Origin: Chitinispirillales bacterium
GTDB lineage: Bacteria; Fibrobacterota; Chitinivibrionia; Chitinivibrionales; Chitinivibrionaceae
DNA length: 24,344 nucleotides
Direction of reading: 5' to 3'
NCBI GenBank assembly: GCA_031254455.1
Contig: JAIRUI010000080.1
Span: 1 to 24,344, forward strand
The notes under the pieces were generated by a model, which saw only the letters and a program-made list of their open reading frames with translations, had not been told where the DNA came from and ran no database searches. A program made the translations under genes and the position numbers. Shown one piece after another: positions 1 to 7,394 of the stretch (the stretch's first letter is position 1; each line of letters starts with the position of its first letter).

Positions 1-20
1 TTTGTCAAGGGTTAGTGTGA

Positions 21-239
21 ACACAATGTAAATATTTAGATTATCATAATATAAAATACTCTTTTAAATATGTAACAGATAGAACCTTGTTTTATAATTT
101 ATTTGAAAAGCAATTTGTGATGAAAGACAAAGATGAACGTCTGAATTTTTGTTTAGAACAAAGTAAAAAAATGAACAGAATTGTATCAAGCCATTATAAT
201 TCAGATAAATACAGAATCCTTTTAAAGGTTATTAAATGA
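21..239 (+). CDS. C-terminal fragment of an unrecognised protein
   Basis: An open frame of 72 codons ends at a TGA (237-239) that overlaps the ATG of the next gene in an ATGA arrangement, which suggests translational coupling and therefore a real coding tail. The frame is closed upstream by a TGA at 18-20 and its first ATG is at 120, so either the gene starts late at a weak codon or, more likely, it is broken or frameshifted near the window edge. The translated tail is rich in K, N, Y and R and I recognise no domain. It shares the AT-rich composition of the following glycosyltransferase gene, so the two probably belong to one acquired segment, perhaps a surface-polysaccharide cluster. Function unknown. 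Confidence 0.4.
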   Translation, partial: TQCKYLDYHNIKYSFKYVTDRTLFYNLFEKQFVMKDKDERLNFCLEQSKKMNRIVSSHYNSDKYRILLKVIK

Positions 240-898
240 AAAACATATTGATCATATTAGCTAAAAGCCCAGAACCTCATAATGTTAAAACTAGGATGAT
301 CTATAAAGATATAATATCCGCAAAAGATGCTGCAATGATATATCAAGAACTTCTTTTTAACTTAGCCAATCAATTAATAATTAATGAAGTAGAGTTTCAT
401 CTTTGTGTTAATAACCAATGTATTTCATATTTTAATGATTCTATTTTTAATTCTATACATAAATTATCCCATAATTTCAACAATATAGGAAAAATAATAA
501 AACATGTGATTAAAAATCATTTTGAAACCGAGAATGATAAACTTATTATCTCTGTTTCTGATGTTATATATCCAACTGTAGATATTATTTGTCATTCATT
601 TGAATTATTAGAGAAAAAAGATGTAGTTTTAGGGAAATCTAGTGATGGCGGATTTTATTTGATTGGATTGAAAAAAGAACTAAATATTTTTTCTGATATT
701 GAATGGAGTACAGATAAAGTATTTGGGCAAATGGAAAAAAATATGAATCAACAAAATCTAACATTTTCGACATTGAATGACATTCCAGAGATTGATACCG
801 TGGATGATTTGAAGAAAATATACAAAATTTATATGCACAATAAAGATTTTCAACAAAAATACCCTTTTACTTGGAAAAAAACATTAGAAATCATATAA
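236..898 (+). CDS. DUF2064 / TIGR04282 family glycosyltransferase-like protein
   Basis: The 220-residue product has the order of motifs of the TIGR04282 (DUF2064) family, nucleotide-diphospho-sugar transferases of GT-A fold with unproven substrates. The N-terminal strand ILIILAKSPEPHNVKTRM matches the family's FAKxPxPGxVKTRL signature. The block IISVSDVIYPT stands where GSDCP is usual, keeping the Asp but not the Cys-Pro. DGGFYLIGL and the late EIDTVDDL match DGGYYLIG and DIDTPEDL. A Shine-Dalgarno-like AAAGG lies 7 bases before the ATG, which overlaps the upstream stop codon. The gene is visibly more AT-rich than everything downstream of about 980, suggesting recent acquisition. No membrane segment is seen, so it is probably cytoplasmic. 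Exact substrate unknown. Confidence 0.8.
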   Translation: MKNILIILAKSPEPHNVKTRMIYKDIISAKDAAMIYQELLFNLANQLIINEVEFHLCVNNQCISYFNDSIFNSIHKLSHNFNNIGKIIKHVIKNHFETENDKLIISVSDVIYPTVDIICHSFELLEKKDVVLGKSSDGGFYLIGLKKELNIFSDIEWSTDKVFGQMEKNMNQQNLTFSTLNDIPEIDTVDDLKKIYKIYMHNKDFQQKYPFTWKKTLEII

Positions 899-998
899 TA
901 AAACAAGATTCAAGATGAGTTAAAAATTAAAAATATTCATACAAAATCAATAGAAATATATTATTTTAAAATACGCATAATTGTCGAAAAGAGGGGAT

Positions 999-1430
999 GT
1001 GCACGCTGAAAACGCTGTAAAGAATTTTATTTCCGGCGCCAATTGCTGTCAGGCGATAATGAGCGCATATGCCCAAGAGTATGATTTGGATTTGAAAACT
1101 TCGCAAAAACTTGCCGCCGGCTTTGGCGGAGGAATAGGACTTAGCAGAAACGTCTGCGGAGCGGTAAATGCAATTGTGATGGTGTTGGGATTGAAGTTTT
1201 TTGACACTGTCGATAAGTTTGAACTTTACAAAATTATACAAAACGCTCTTGCCGAATTTGAAAAACGGGCGGGAAGCATAAACTGCGCGCGGTTGACAAA
1301 TTCGACTTACGGCGAAAGACTGCCTCCTCAGCACAAACAGACATGTTCCAAATACATAAAATTAGCCTGCGATATTTGCGACGAATTTATTGGCGGCGAC
1401 AATTTTGACGGCGGCGACACCGGCGAATAA
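999..1430 (+). CDS. C_GCAxxG_C_C family putative redox protein
   Basis: The protein matches the cysteine pattern of the C_GCAxxG_C_C family (PF09719, TIGR01909), small presumed redox or metal proteins common in anaerobes. It has NCCQAIM near the N-terminus, a glycine-rich GFGGGIG, then CGAVNAIVMVLG, and later single Cys residues in INCARL, HKQTCSKY and ACDICDEF. Start choice is uncertain: there is no ATG in frame before 1059. GTG at 999 has GAGG about 4 bases upstream; TTG at 981 would add six residues but has no ribosome binding site. The composition shift from the AT-rich left edge falls right at this start, so the original 5' end may have been replaced. A terminator overlaps its stop codon, so it is probably a single-gene unit. 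Confidence 0.8.
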   Translation: MHAENAVKNFISGANCCQAIMSAYAQEYDLDLKTSQKLAAGFGGGIGLSRNVCGAVNAIVMVLGLKFFDTVDKFELYKIIQNALAEFEKRAGSINCARLTNSTYGERLPPQHKQTCSKYIKLACDICDEFIGGDNFDGGDTGE

Positions 1431-1466
1431 AGAGGCAAACACTTGACGCTTTGTCTCTTTTGTTTT
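1429..1466 (+). terminator. Rho-independent terminator after the C_GCAxxG_C_C gene
   Basis: AAAGAGGCAAA (1429-1439) pairs with TTTGTCTCTTT (1450-1460) over 11 positions including one G-U pair, with a 10-base loop, and is followed by a T-rich tract. The left arm overlaps the stop codon of the upstream gene. Confidence 0.75.
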
Positions 1467-1515
1467 GCGGCGAATATTATTTTATGTTAATTAATTATTG
1501 AACGGAAAACCTAAT

Positions 1516-1995
1516 ATGCAGAAAAAAACAGAAGAAAAAAGCGGTGTTTATATAAAAAATATCGCCCAAAACCGCAAGGCGAGGCACGATTACGAAATAA
1601 TCGATTCTTACGAGGCGGGGATTGAACTTACCGGAACGGAAGTAAAATCAATGCGTCTGGGAAAAGTAAATATCGCCGATAGTTTTGCGGAAATTCGCAA
1701 AGGACAGATTTGGCTCAACAATCTGCACATAAGTTTGTACGAGCAAGGAAACCGCTTTAATCACGAAACGACAAGACAGCGGCGGCTTCTTATGCACAAA
1801 AAAGAAATAGCCTATTTGTTTCGGCAAACCGACAGGCAGCCGTTAACGCTTATTCCGCTTTTAATTTATTTCAAAAAGCAATGGGTAAAAATTCAAATAG
1901 GACTTTGCAGAGGACTGAAAAAGTACGACAAACGTCAAAAAATCGCCGAAGAAGAATCAAAAAAACGGCTTGCGGCGTTGAAAAAAATGAGATGA
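1516..1995 (+). CDS. smpB: SsrA-binding protein SmpB
   Basis: SmpB binds tmRNA and delivers it to stalled ribosomes for trans-translation. The protein shows NRKARHDYEI at the N-terminus, the signature TGTEVKSMRLGKVNIADSF with FAEI following, and a C-terminal KKYDKRQKIAEEE helix, the part that normally mimics the anticodon arm in the decoding centre. ATG 1516 is preferred over an in-frame TTG at 1498 because GGAAAA lies 6 bases before it, giving 159 residues, the normal family length. The stop is one base before the ATG of the amidase gene, so the two are probably cotranscribed and coupled. I saw no tmRNA gene nearby. Confidence 0.95.
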   Translation: MQKKTEEKSGVYIKNIAQNRKARHDYEIIDSYEAGIELTGTEVKSMRLGKVNIADSFAEIRKGQIWLNNLHISLYEQGNRFNHETTRQRRLLMHKKEIAYLFRQTDRQPLTLIPLLIYFKKQWVKIQIGLCRGLKKYDKRQKIAEEESKKRLAALKKMR

Positions 1996-1996
1996 T

Positions 1997-3151
1997 ATGA
2001 AACGGCTTTTATTGATTTTTTTGTTCGCATTTTTTGTATGCGCTCAAACGCAGCAATGGAAGTTAATCGGACTGTCCGGAAATTCTTATCCGATTGACGT
2101 GATAAAAGACGGCGAGAAAGGGTATTTCGTCCCCGCATACCAAATATGGAAAAACTTAAATTTTATTCGAACCTCGACCGGCGATACGATAAGCGTAAAA
2201 ATCAATAAAAACGAACTGAAAATGTTTAGAAACGACGATAAATGTTATTTTAACGCAACGGCGAAAAACCTAAAATATTCCACATTATACACAAATTCAA
2301 ATACGTATTGCGATATAGCGTCCTTCTGCGAATTGATGAACGCAGCAAGCGGTTTGTATTTTGATCACAACGCTTCGATGAAAGAAATTCGCGTCGGCAA
2401 AACCCAAAATATTGACGTTAGTAAAGCAAAAAACATTGTTGAAGACGATAAAATTTCCGGAATTATCGTTATTGATCCGGGACACGGCGGAAAAGATCCC
2501 GGCGCAACCGGTCCCGGCGGAACTAACGAAAAAGACATCGTTTTGCCGATTTCGCTCGAAGTAAAAAAATATCTTTCAAAATATAAAAATATCAAAGTTT
2601 TTTTAACCCGCGAAACCGATTCTTTTATCGCACTGCACGACAGAGCCGAATTTGCCAATAAAAAAAACGCCGATTTGTTTATTTCTATTCATGCTAACGC
2701 TTCGGAAAAAAGTCCTAGCGTAGGCGGATACAAGATGTACTTTTTAAGCGAAGCAAAAGACGAAATTGACGAATGGACGGCAAAACTTGAAAATTCGGTC
2801 ATAGATTTGGAAAGCAAGGCGCAAACTAACGGTTTAGAATCGATTTTACTGTCTTTGGCAAACAACGAATTTATAAAGGAAAGTCAGGATTTTTCAATAA
2901 TGCTTGCAAAAAGTTTCGGTAAAAATATGAAAGAAATACAAAAACTCCACACCGGTGTCGGACAAGCGAATTTCTATGTTTTGAACGGGGCGTCAATGCC
3001 GGCGGTTTTGGTAGAAACGGCGTTTATTTCAAATACCAAAGAAGAAAAATTACTTAAAGATAAAAAATTTCAAAAAGACGTAGCGGAAAGCATAGGCGGC
3101 GCCGCTATAGAATTTTGCAAAAAATACGTAAGCGGTTTGAGAGACAAATGA
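1997..3151 (+). CDS. Secreted N-acetylmuramoyl-L-alanine amidase (Amidase_3)
   Basis: This is a zinc amidase that cleaves the bond between MurNAc and the stem peptide in peptidoglycan, acting in the periplasm. Residues 1-17 form a signal peptide (KRLLLIFLFAFF core); Cys15 does not fit a lipobox. Residues about 20-140 are a beta-rich N-terminal domain I cannot assign. The catalytic domain runs from about 153: IVIDPGHGGKDPGA gives His163, TNEKD gives Glu178, ISIHANAS gives His232 and VLVETAFISN gives catalytic Glu340. This is the full AmiA/B/C-type set. A long helical insert lies between about 255 and 305, a place where AmiB/AmiC-type enzymes carry an autoinhibitory helix; that reading is inference. 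It overlaps murI by four bases (ATGA). Confidence 0.92.
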   Translation: MKRLLLIFLFAFFVCAQTQQWKLIGLSGNSYPIDVIKDGEKGYFVPAYQIWKNLNFIRTSTGDTISVKINKNELKMFRNDDKCYFNATAKNLKYSTLYTNSNTYCDIASFCELMNAASGLYFDHNASMKEIRVGKTQNIDVSKAKNIVEDDKISGIIVIDPGHGGKDPGATGPGGTNEKDIVLPISLEVKKYLSKYKNIKVFLTRETDSFIALHDRAEFANKKNADLFISIHANASEKSPSVGGYKMYFLSEAKDEIDEWTAKLENSVIDLESKAQTNGLESILLSLANNEFIKESQDFSIMLAKSFGKNMKEIQKLHTGVGQANFYVLNGASMPAVLVETAFISNTKEEKLLKDKKFQKDVAESIGGAAIEFCKKYVSGLRDK

Positions 3152-3978
3152 GTGATTGCAGGCCGATTGGAGTTTTTGATTCCGGAGTAGGCGGACTTAC
3201 GGTTTTGAGCGAATTGTCAAAAATTTTACCGGACGAACAAATTATCTATTTGGGCGATACGTTACGCTGTCCTTACGGCGACCGCTCAGTAGAAACAATA
3301 AGAAAATTCAGCGTAGAACTAACGAAATTCCTCCTGACGCACAATGTAAAAATGGTAATCGCCGCGTGTAACACAGTTTCCGCGGCGGCTCTTGACTGCG
3401 TTAAAGAAAGCGCCGGCGAAATTCCCGTAATCGGAGTCGTAGAACCGGGTTGTCGAGCGGCCGTGCAAAATTCGACGTCAAAAAAAATCGGAGTTATCGG
3501 TACCCGTGCGACGATAAGCGCAGGCGCTTACGGCAAGGGAATCCGCAAAATAAATCAGGAAATTATCGTGTATGAAAAGGCGTGTCCGTTACTTGTTCAT
3601 TTGGTGGAAGAAGGCGAGATTGACAGCCGAATTACCGACGAGGTTTTGAAAAAATACTTGTCGGAACTTCTTGATTTGGGAATAGATTCGCTCGTTTTGG
3701 GTTGTACGCACTATCCGCTTTTATATAACTCGGTCGTGCGTTGCGCCGGTAAAAACGTCTCGGTGATTAACGGCGCAAAACTTGTCGCCGAAGAAGCAAA
3801 AAAAATACTTGAAAAAAATAATCTCTTGAGTGCAAAAAGAATCGGTGAAGACATTCTCTTTGCGACCGATATTACACCGCAGTTTGAACGCCTTACCGCG
3901 GCGTTTTTGATGGGCGCCAAAAAAAATATTTGCGAAACGTCTCTTCTTGGGAATTTACCGAATAAGTATTTGAACTAA
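3148..3978 (+). CDS. murI: Glutamate racemase
   Basis: MurI converts L-glutamate to D-glutamate for peptidoglycan stem peptides, without cofactor. The 276-residue protein has FDSGVGGLTVL (Asp11), GDTLRCPYG, the first catalytic cysteine in AACNTVSA (Cys74), VVEPGC, and the second in LGCTHYP (Cys186). ATG 3148 is chosen because the canonical N-terminus RPIGVFDSGVGG follows directly; a TTG at 3115 would add an unrelated extension. Start and amidase stop overlap as ATGA, so the smpB-amidase-murI string is probably one operon, grouping two cell-wall enzymes. It converges on lysS with only three bases between the stops and no evident terminator there. Confidence 0.96.
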   Translation: MSDCRPIGVFDSGVGGLTVLSELSKILPDEQIIYLGDTLRCPYGDRSVETIRKFSVELTKFLLTHNVKMVIAACNTVSAAALDCVKESAGEIPVIGVVEPGCRAAVQNSTSKKIGVIGTRATISAGAYGKGIRKINQEIIVYEKACPLLVHLVEEGEIDSRITDEVLKKYLSELLDLGIDSLVLGCTHYPLLYNSVVRCAGKNVSVINGAKLVAEEAKKILEKNNLLSAKRIGEDILFATDITPQFERLTAAFLMGAKKNICETSLLGNLPNKYLN

Positions 3979-3981
3979 ATC

Positions 3982-5463
3982 TCACTCAAAATTTTCCGGT
4001 CTCAAAAGCGGAAATAAAACCACGTCACGCAAATTCTGCGTATTTGTAAGCAATGCGATAATTCTATCGACTCCCATACCCCAGCCTGAAATCGGCGGAA
4101 GCCCGTATTCGATACATTGCAAAAAATCATAATCGACATCCATTGCGTCCAAATCGCCGTCAGCCCGCGCTTGCGCCTGTTGAATAAAACGCTCTTCCTG
4201 GTCTATGGGATCGATTAATTCGCTGTACGCGTTTATCACTTCCCACCCGTTTACTACCAACTGAAACCTGTCGGTTTCCAAAGGATTAACGTCGTTTCGC
4301 CTTGCAAGAGGCGACAAATCAATCGGATGTTTTATGATAAACGTCGGATTGATAATTTTGGGGCGGCTTACCTTTTTGTAAAGCAGGTCTATGAGTGTTC
4401 CACGCCCCGCCTTTTTGATGTCCGCCGAAGTATCTAAAACAATTTTCTTTTCGTTAATTTTTGCCAAAACATCTTCTTTCGTACTACATTCGTAAATATT
4501 GATTCCGCAATCACGGAAAATCAAATCGCGAAACGAAATCCTTTCCCAAGCTCCTTCAAAATTTATCTTTTCGCCGTCATATTCGATTCCCAAAGTTCCT
4601 TTAATTTCAAAAAGCAAATGTTTTAGCAGTTTTTCCGTGAAATTCATATTATCTTCATAATTCCAATATGCCGCGTAATATTCAAGCAGCGTAAAATCCG
4701 GCAAATGCGACGCATCGACACCTTCGTTGCGGAAACTGCGGGCAAACTCATACACTCTTTCAAACCCTCCGGCAATCGCTCTTTTTAAATACGTTTCGGG
4801 TGCGATTCGCAAAAAAACGTCAATGTCAAGCGCGTTGTTGTGCGTTATAAACGGCCGCGCCATCGCTCCGCAAGCGTGATTTGTCAGGACGGGCGTATCG
4901 ATTTCCTGGAAATCGTGATCGTTTAAAAAGTCGCGAATCGTGCGAATTATTTTCGTCCTCGTTTTGAAACGCGCAAGTGTTTCTTCGTTGGATATTAAAT
5001 CTAAATACCTTTTACGCAGACGAATCTCGTCGTCTGAAATTCCGTGAAATTTTTCGGGTAGATTACGCAACGTTTTCGACAAGAATTTCCAATTTTGCAC
5101 GTCAATCGTTTTTTCCCCCGTATGAGTCGTAATGAGTTTTCCGGTTATTCCGATAAAATCGCCGACATCCGCTATTTCCTTAAAAAACGCAAAATTTTCA
5201 CCCAAAACGTTTTTTTGCAAAGCGAACTGAATTTTTCCGTGAAATCCGTATATATGTCCGAAAGCAAGTTTACCGAAATATCTAAGAGCGACAAGTCTGC
5301 CCGCCACCGAAACATTTTCGGTATTATCAGGAAGAAGCGCCGCCTGAGCAATCGTATGCGTCGTCTCAAACCTTTCGGCGTAAGGAATCTCGCCATGTTC
5401 TTTAATTTTGGCTATCTTGTCAAACCTGACCTGCATTTGCTCGTTAAAATCTTTTTTGCTCAT
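3982..5463 (-). CDS. lysS: Lysyl-tRNA synthetase, class II
   Basis: The 493-residue protein charges tRNA-Lys in the cytoplasm. An N-terminal OB-fold anticodon-binding domain (about 45-140) precedes the class II core. Motif 1 is FQEIDTPVL, followed by the LysRS-specific ARPFITHNNALDID and LRIAPETYLKRA. Motif 2 includes FRNEGVDASHLPDFTLLEYY. The tail has NAYSELIDPIDQEERF and motif 3 GWGMGVDRIIALL, close to the usual GxGxGxDR. GGAG lies 5 bases before the ATG. Eighteen bases separate it from the upstream lipoprotein stop, so it is the last gene of an adk-lipoprotein-lysS unit. Confidence 0.96.
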   Translation of the reverse strand: MSKKDFNEQMQVRFDKIAKIKEHGEIPYAERFETTHTIAQAALLPDNTENVSVAGRLVALRYFGKLAFGHIYGFHGKIQFALQKNVLGENFAFFKEIADVGDFIGITGKLITTHTGEKTIDVQNWKFLSKTLRNLPEKFHGISDDEIRLRKRYLDLISNEETLARFKTRTKIIRTIRDFLNDHDFQEIDTPVLTNHACGAMARPFITHNNALDIDVFLRIAPETYLKRAIAGGFERVYEFARSFRNEGVDASHLPDFTLLEYYAAYWNYEDNMNFTEKLLKHLLFEIKGTLGIEYDGEKINFEGAWERISFRDLIFRDCGINIYECSTKEDVLAKINEKKIVLDTSADIKKAGRGTLIDLLYKKVSRPKIINPTFIIKHPIDLSPLARRNDVNPLETDRFQLVVNGWEVINAYSELIDPIDQEERFIQQAQARADGDLDAMDVDYDFLQCIEYGLPPISGWGMGVDRIIALLTNTQNLRDVVLFPLLRPENFE

Positions 5464-5481
5464 TTATTCTCCGTCACGCTA

Positions 5482-6609
5482 TCAACCAATTTTGTTGTTT
5501 GAAATAACTCTTTTCCACGAACCAGTCGGAACATCTTCTTCATTTACAAACTGCCAATCGACCGTACATTTCGTTCCAGCCGGACTTAAATCCTCAGGCT
5601 TAATGCCCATTTTCAAAAACACCGCGGGAGATAAATCAATTCCTGCGCCCATACGAACCATAATTCCGTCTTTTGCGTTTCTTGGCGTATCGTTCCCAAA
5701 AACATAGTCAAAATCGTCGTAATGGAAAGGACCGGCGTCAAGCCACTGTGCATAAACCCACTCTCCGTTCCCTCTGTCAACACACTTTACTTTAACCCAA
5801 CGTCCTTTTACAATACTTTCATTATTTCCCCATTTTTTTATATTATACCAGGGAATGTTTTCAACATTTTTTTTTCTGTCACTGCGTTCGTCGTACGCAT
5901 AAGTATAAATCATTTTACTTTTTTCATAATAGTTATTATCAAAATTTCTAACGGCGTTGAGTAGCGGGCTTGTTGCATCTTCATACTCAAAAACCAAATT
6001 ATCCATATCGTTATACGGAAGTGCAAAATAGTAAAGATTCTCTTCTCCGTCATAGCCTACGGGAAAGAAATCTTCATCTCTTTGAAAATTCATTTCCGGG
6101 CTGTCTTCTTTTGCTTGCCCGTTTACTGTGTATTTTTCTCCCCATTTTTCATCCCAAGCGCTGGGAACATTGGAAATATTTCCATTTGCCTGACTGGCGC
6201 CTTCACCCGCCCAAAACGTACTTGCCGTTATATTTTTATGCAAAACATAATCTCCCTTTATTCCGGTAGTAATCGTTATCGTTTCAATCCAATCGCTTGA
6301 TTTATTCTTATCTTTATCGACGACCCAAAAATTTAATTGGCAAGTTCCGGCTGCGTCAAATTTCAACGTGTCGTTTTTACCTACTTTCTTCTGGAAGCCG
6401 TTATTTTTTTTCATGTAATAATTATAATCTCCGGAACCGCCGCTTGCCGAAAGATTTTGAATTATAACGTATTCGTTAATCATAATATTGCGCGAACTCA
6501 AAGCGACTTGAATAGAAAGTTCCTCGCCCCCCCCTATTGTCTTATTATCGTCTGAGCCGCAACCGATAATAAACAAAACCAACGCAAAAATCCAAAACAC
6601 TTTGTTCAC
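5482..6609 (-). CDS. Outer-membrane-type lipoprotein with double-psi beta-barrel-like C-terminus
   Basis: The start is taken as GTG at 6609 because AGGAGG lies exactly six bases before it; an in-frame TTG at 6615 would sit directly on the ribosome binding site. The product (375 residues) has a signal peptide ending in LFIIGC, with lipidated Cys17. It then has a low-complexity linker containing three glycines encoded by an 8-G tract, and a beta-rich PKD- or Ig-like section (about 30-118). From about 125 a second module has TFWAGEGAS, SAWDEKWG, YYFALPYNDMD, WVKVKCVDRG, AQWLDAGPF and GIDLSPAVFLKMG. The last blocks resemble RlpA/expansin double-psi barrels (DRGPF followed by IDLS), with Asp291 in the place of the RlpA catalytic Asp. 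A role in binding or cleaving a wall or plant polysaccharide is inference. It lies between adk and lysS, probably cotranscribed. Confidence 0.8.
   Translation of the reverse strand: MNKVFWIFALVLFIIGCGSDDNKTIGGGEELSIQVALSSRNIMINEYVIIQNLSASGGSGDYNYYMKKNNGFQKKVGKNDTLKFDAAGTCQLNFWVVDKDKNKSSDWIETITITTGIKGDYVLHKNITASTFWAGEGASQANGNISNVPSAWDEKWGEKYTVNGQAKEDSPEMNFQRDEDFFPVGYDGEENLYYFALPYNDMDNLVFEYEDATSPLLNAVRNFDNNYYEKSKMIYTYAYDERSDRKKNVENIPWYNIKKWGNNESIVKGRWVKVKCVDRGNGEWVYAQWLDAGPFHYDDFDYVFGNDTPRNAKDGIMVRMGAGIDLSPAVFLKMGIKPEDLSPAGTKCTVDWQFVNEEDVPTGSWKRVISNNKIG
6527..6534 (-). repeat. 8-base homopolymeric G tract (C on + strand) inside the lipoprotein gene
   Basis: Eight consecutive C on the + strand encode Gly26-Gly28 of the lipoprotein, nine residues after the lipidated Cys. 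Slippage by one base would shift the frame and truncate the protein soon after the signal peptide. Tracts of this kind mediate phase variation in surface proteins of several bacteria; here that is inference. Confidence 0.85.
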
Positions 6610-6630
6610 AATCAACCTCCTTTTTTGGAG

Positions 6631-7203
6631 TTAAAATCTATCTATTTCAGCGGTAATCAACTTTGTTATTTCTTCAATGCTTCCCGTCCCTTTAATTGAA
6701 ACCGCTTTATTCATTTCACTGTAAAATTTAATTACGGGAAGCGTTTTATTTTCGTATTCTTTCAAGCGGTTTTGAATAACTTCCCGGGTGTCGTCCGCCC
6801 GTCCTTCAATTTTAGCTCTTTCCAAAAGACGTCTTACCGATTCTTCCTGCGGAACATCCAAAGAAATAAGCATCGAAAGCGAAGTTTTAAGTTTGCTAAG
6901 CATCCCTTCCAAAATGTAACACTGAACAAGGTTACGCGGAAAACCGTCAAACAAAAATCCGCTGAATTTTGCGGAATTTTCGGAAATATATTTTTCCAAA
7001 ATTTGCACGATAATGTCGTCGCCGACCAATCCGCCCGCTTCCATAATGGTTTTTGCCTGCAAACCCAATCCGCTCGCCTGTTTAATTTCGCCGCGCAGAA
7101 TATCGCCGGTTGATATATGCCCTAATTTGTACTTTTCGGTGATAAATTTCGCTTGCGTGCCTTTACCGGCGCCGGGAGGTCCAAATAATACGATATTCAA
7201 CAT
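6631..7203 (-). CDS. adk: Adenylate kinase (short-lid type)
   Basis: Adk interconverts ATP + AMP and 2 ADP. The 190-residue protein has the P-loop GPPGAGKGT (8-16), the AMP-site HISTGDILR, FLFDGFPRNLVQ and the arginine-rich GRADDTREVIQNRL. The LID is short and lacks the four-cysteine zinc module, matching the short bacterial and cytosolic form. GGAC lies six bases before the ATG. The stop is followed at once by CTCC-A6-GGAG, a small hairpin that contains the lipoprotein's ribosome binding site, so downstream translation may be damped. It is the first gene of the leftward unit and is divergent from the HDOD gene across about 190 bases. Confidence 0.96.
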   Translation of the reverse strand: MLNIVLFGPPGAGKGTQAKFITEKYKLGHISTGDILRGEIKQASGLGLQAKTIMEAGGLVGDDIIVQILEKYISENSAKFSGFLFDGFPRNLVQCYILEGMLSKLKTSLSMLISLDVPQEESVRRLLERAKIEGRADDTREVIQNRLKEYENKTLPVIKFYSEMNKAVSIKGTGSIEEITKLITAEIDRF

Positions 7204-7394
7204 AATTAAGTCCTTTCGTTAAATAAAATGATACTTAAAATACAATATTACCTGTCTAAAAAACAGAAATTTTTAAGCAATAGAGTAAAAATGAAATATT
7301 TTTGTTCAAATACCGCGGCTTGCTATGTACAAAAAATATATTCTCCAAAAATTTGGTGTTTTTGCAAGTTTTATTTACTGTAAGGAAACACATT

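Noticed and set aside
1431..1515. tmRNA gene next to smpB
   Set aside because: The gap holds only a terminator and the smpB ribosome binding site; no tmRNA acceptor or tag frame is visible.
5095..5502. Long open frames antisense to lysS and other genes
   Set aside because: They are shadows of strongly supported genes, lack ribosome binding sites and resemble no protein family.
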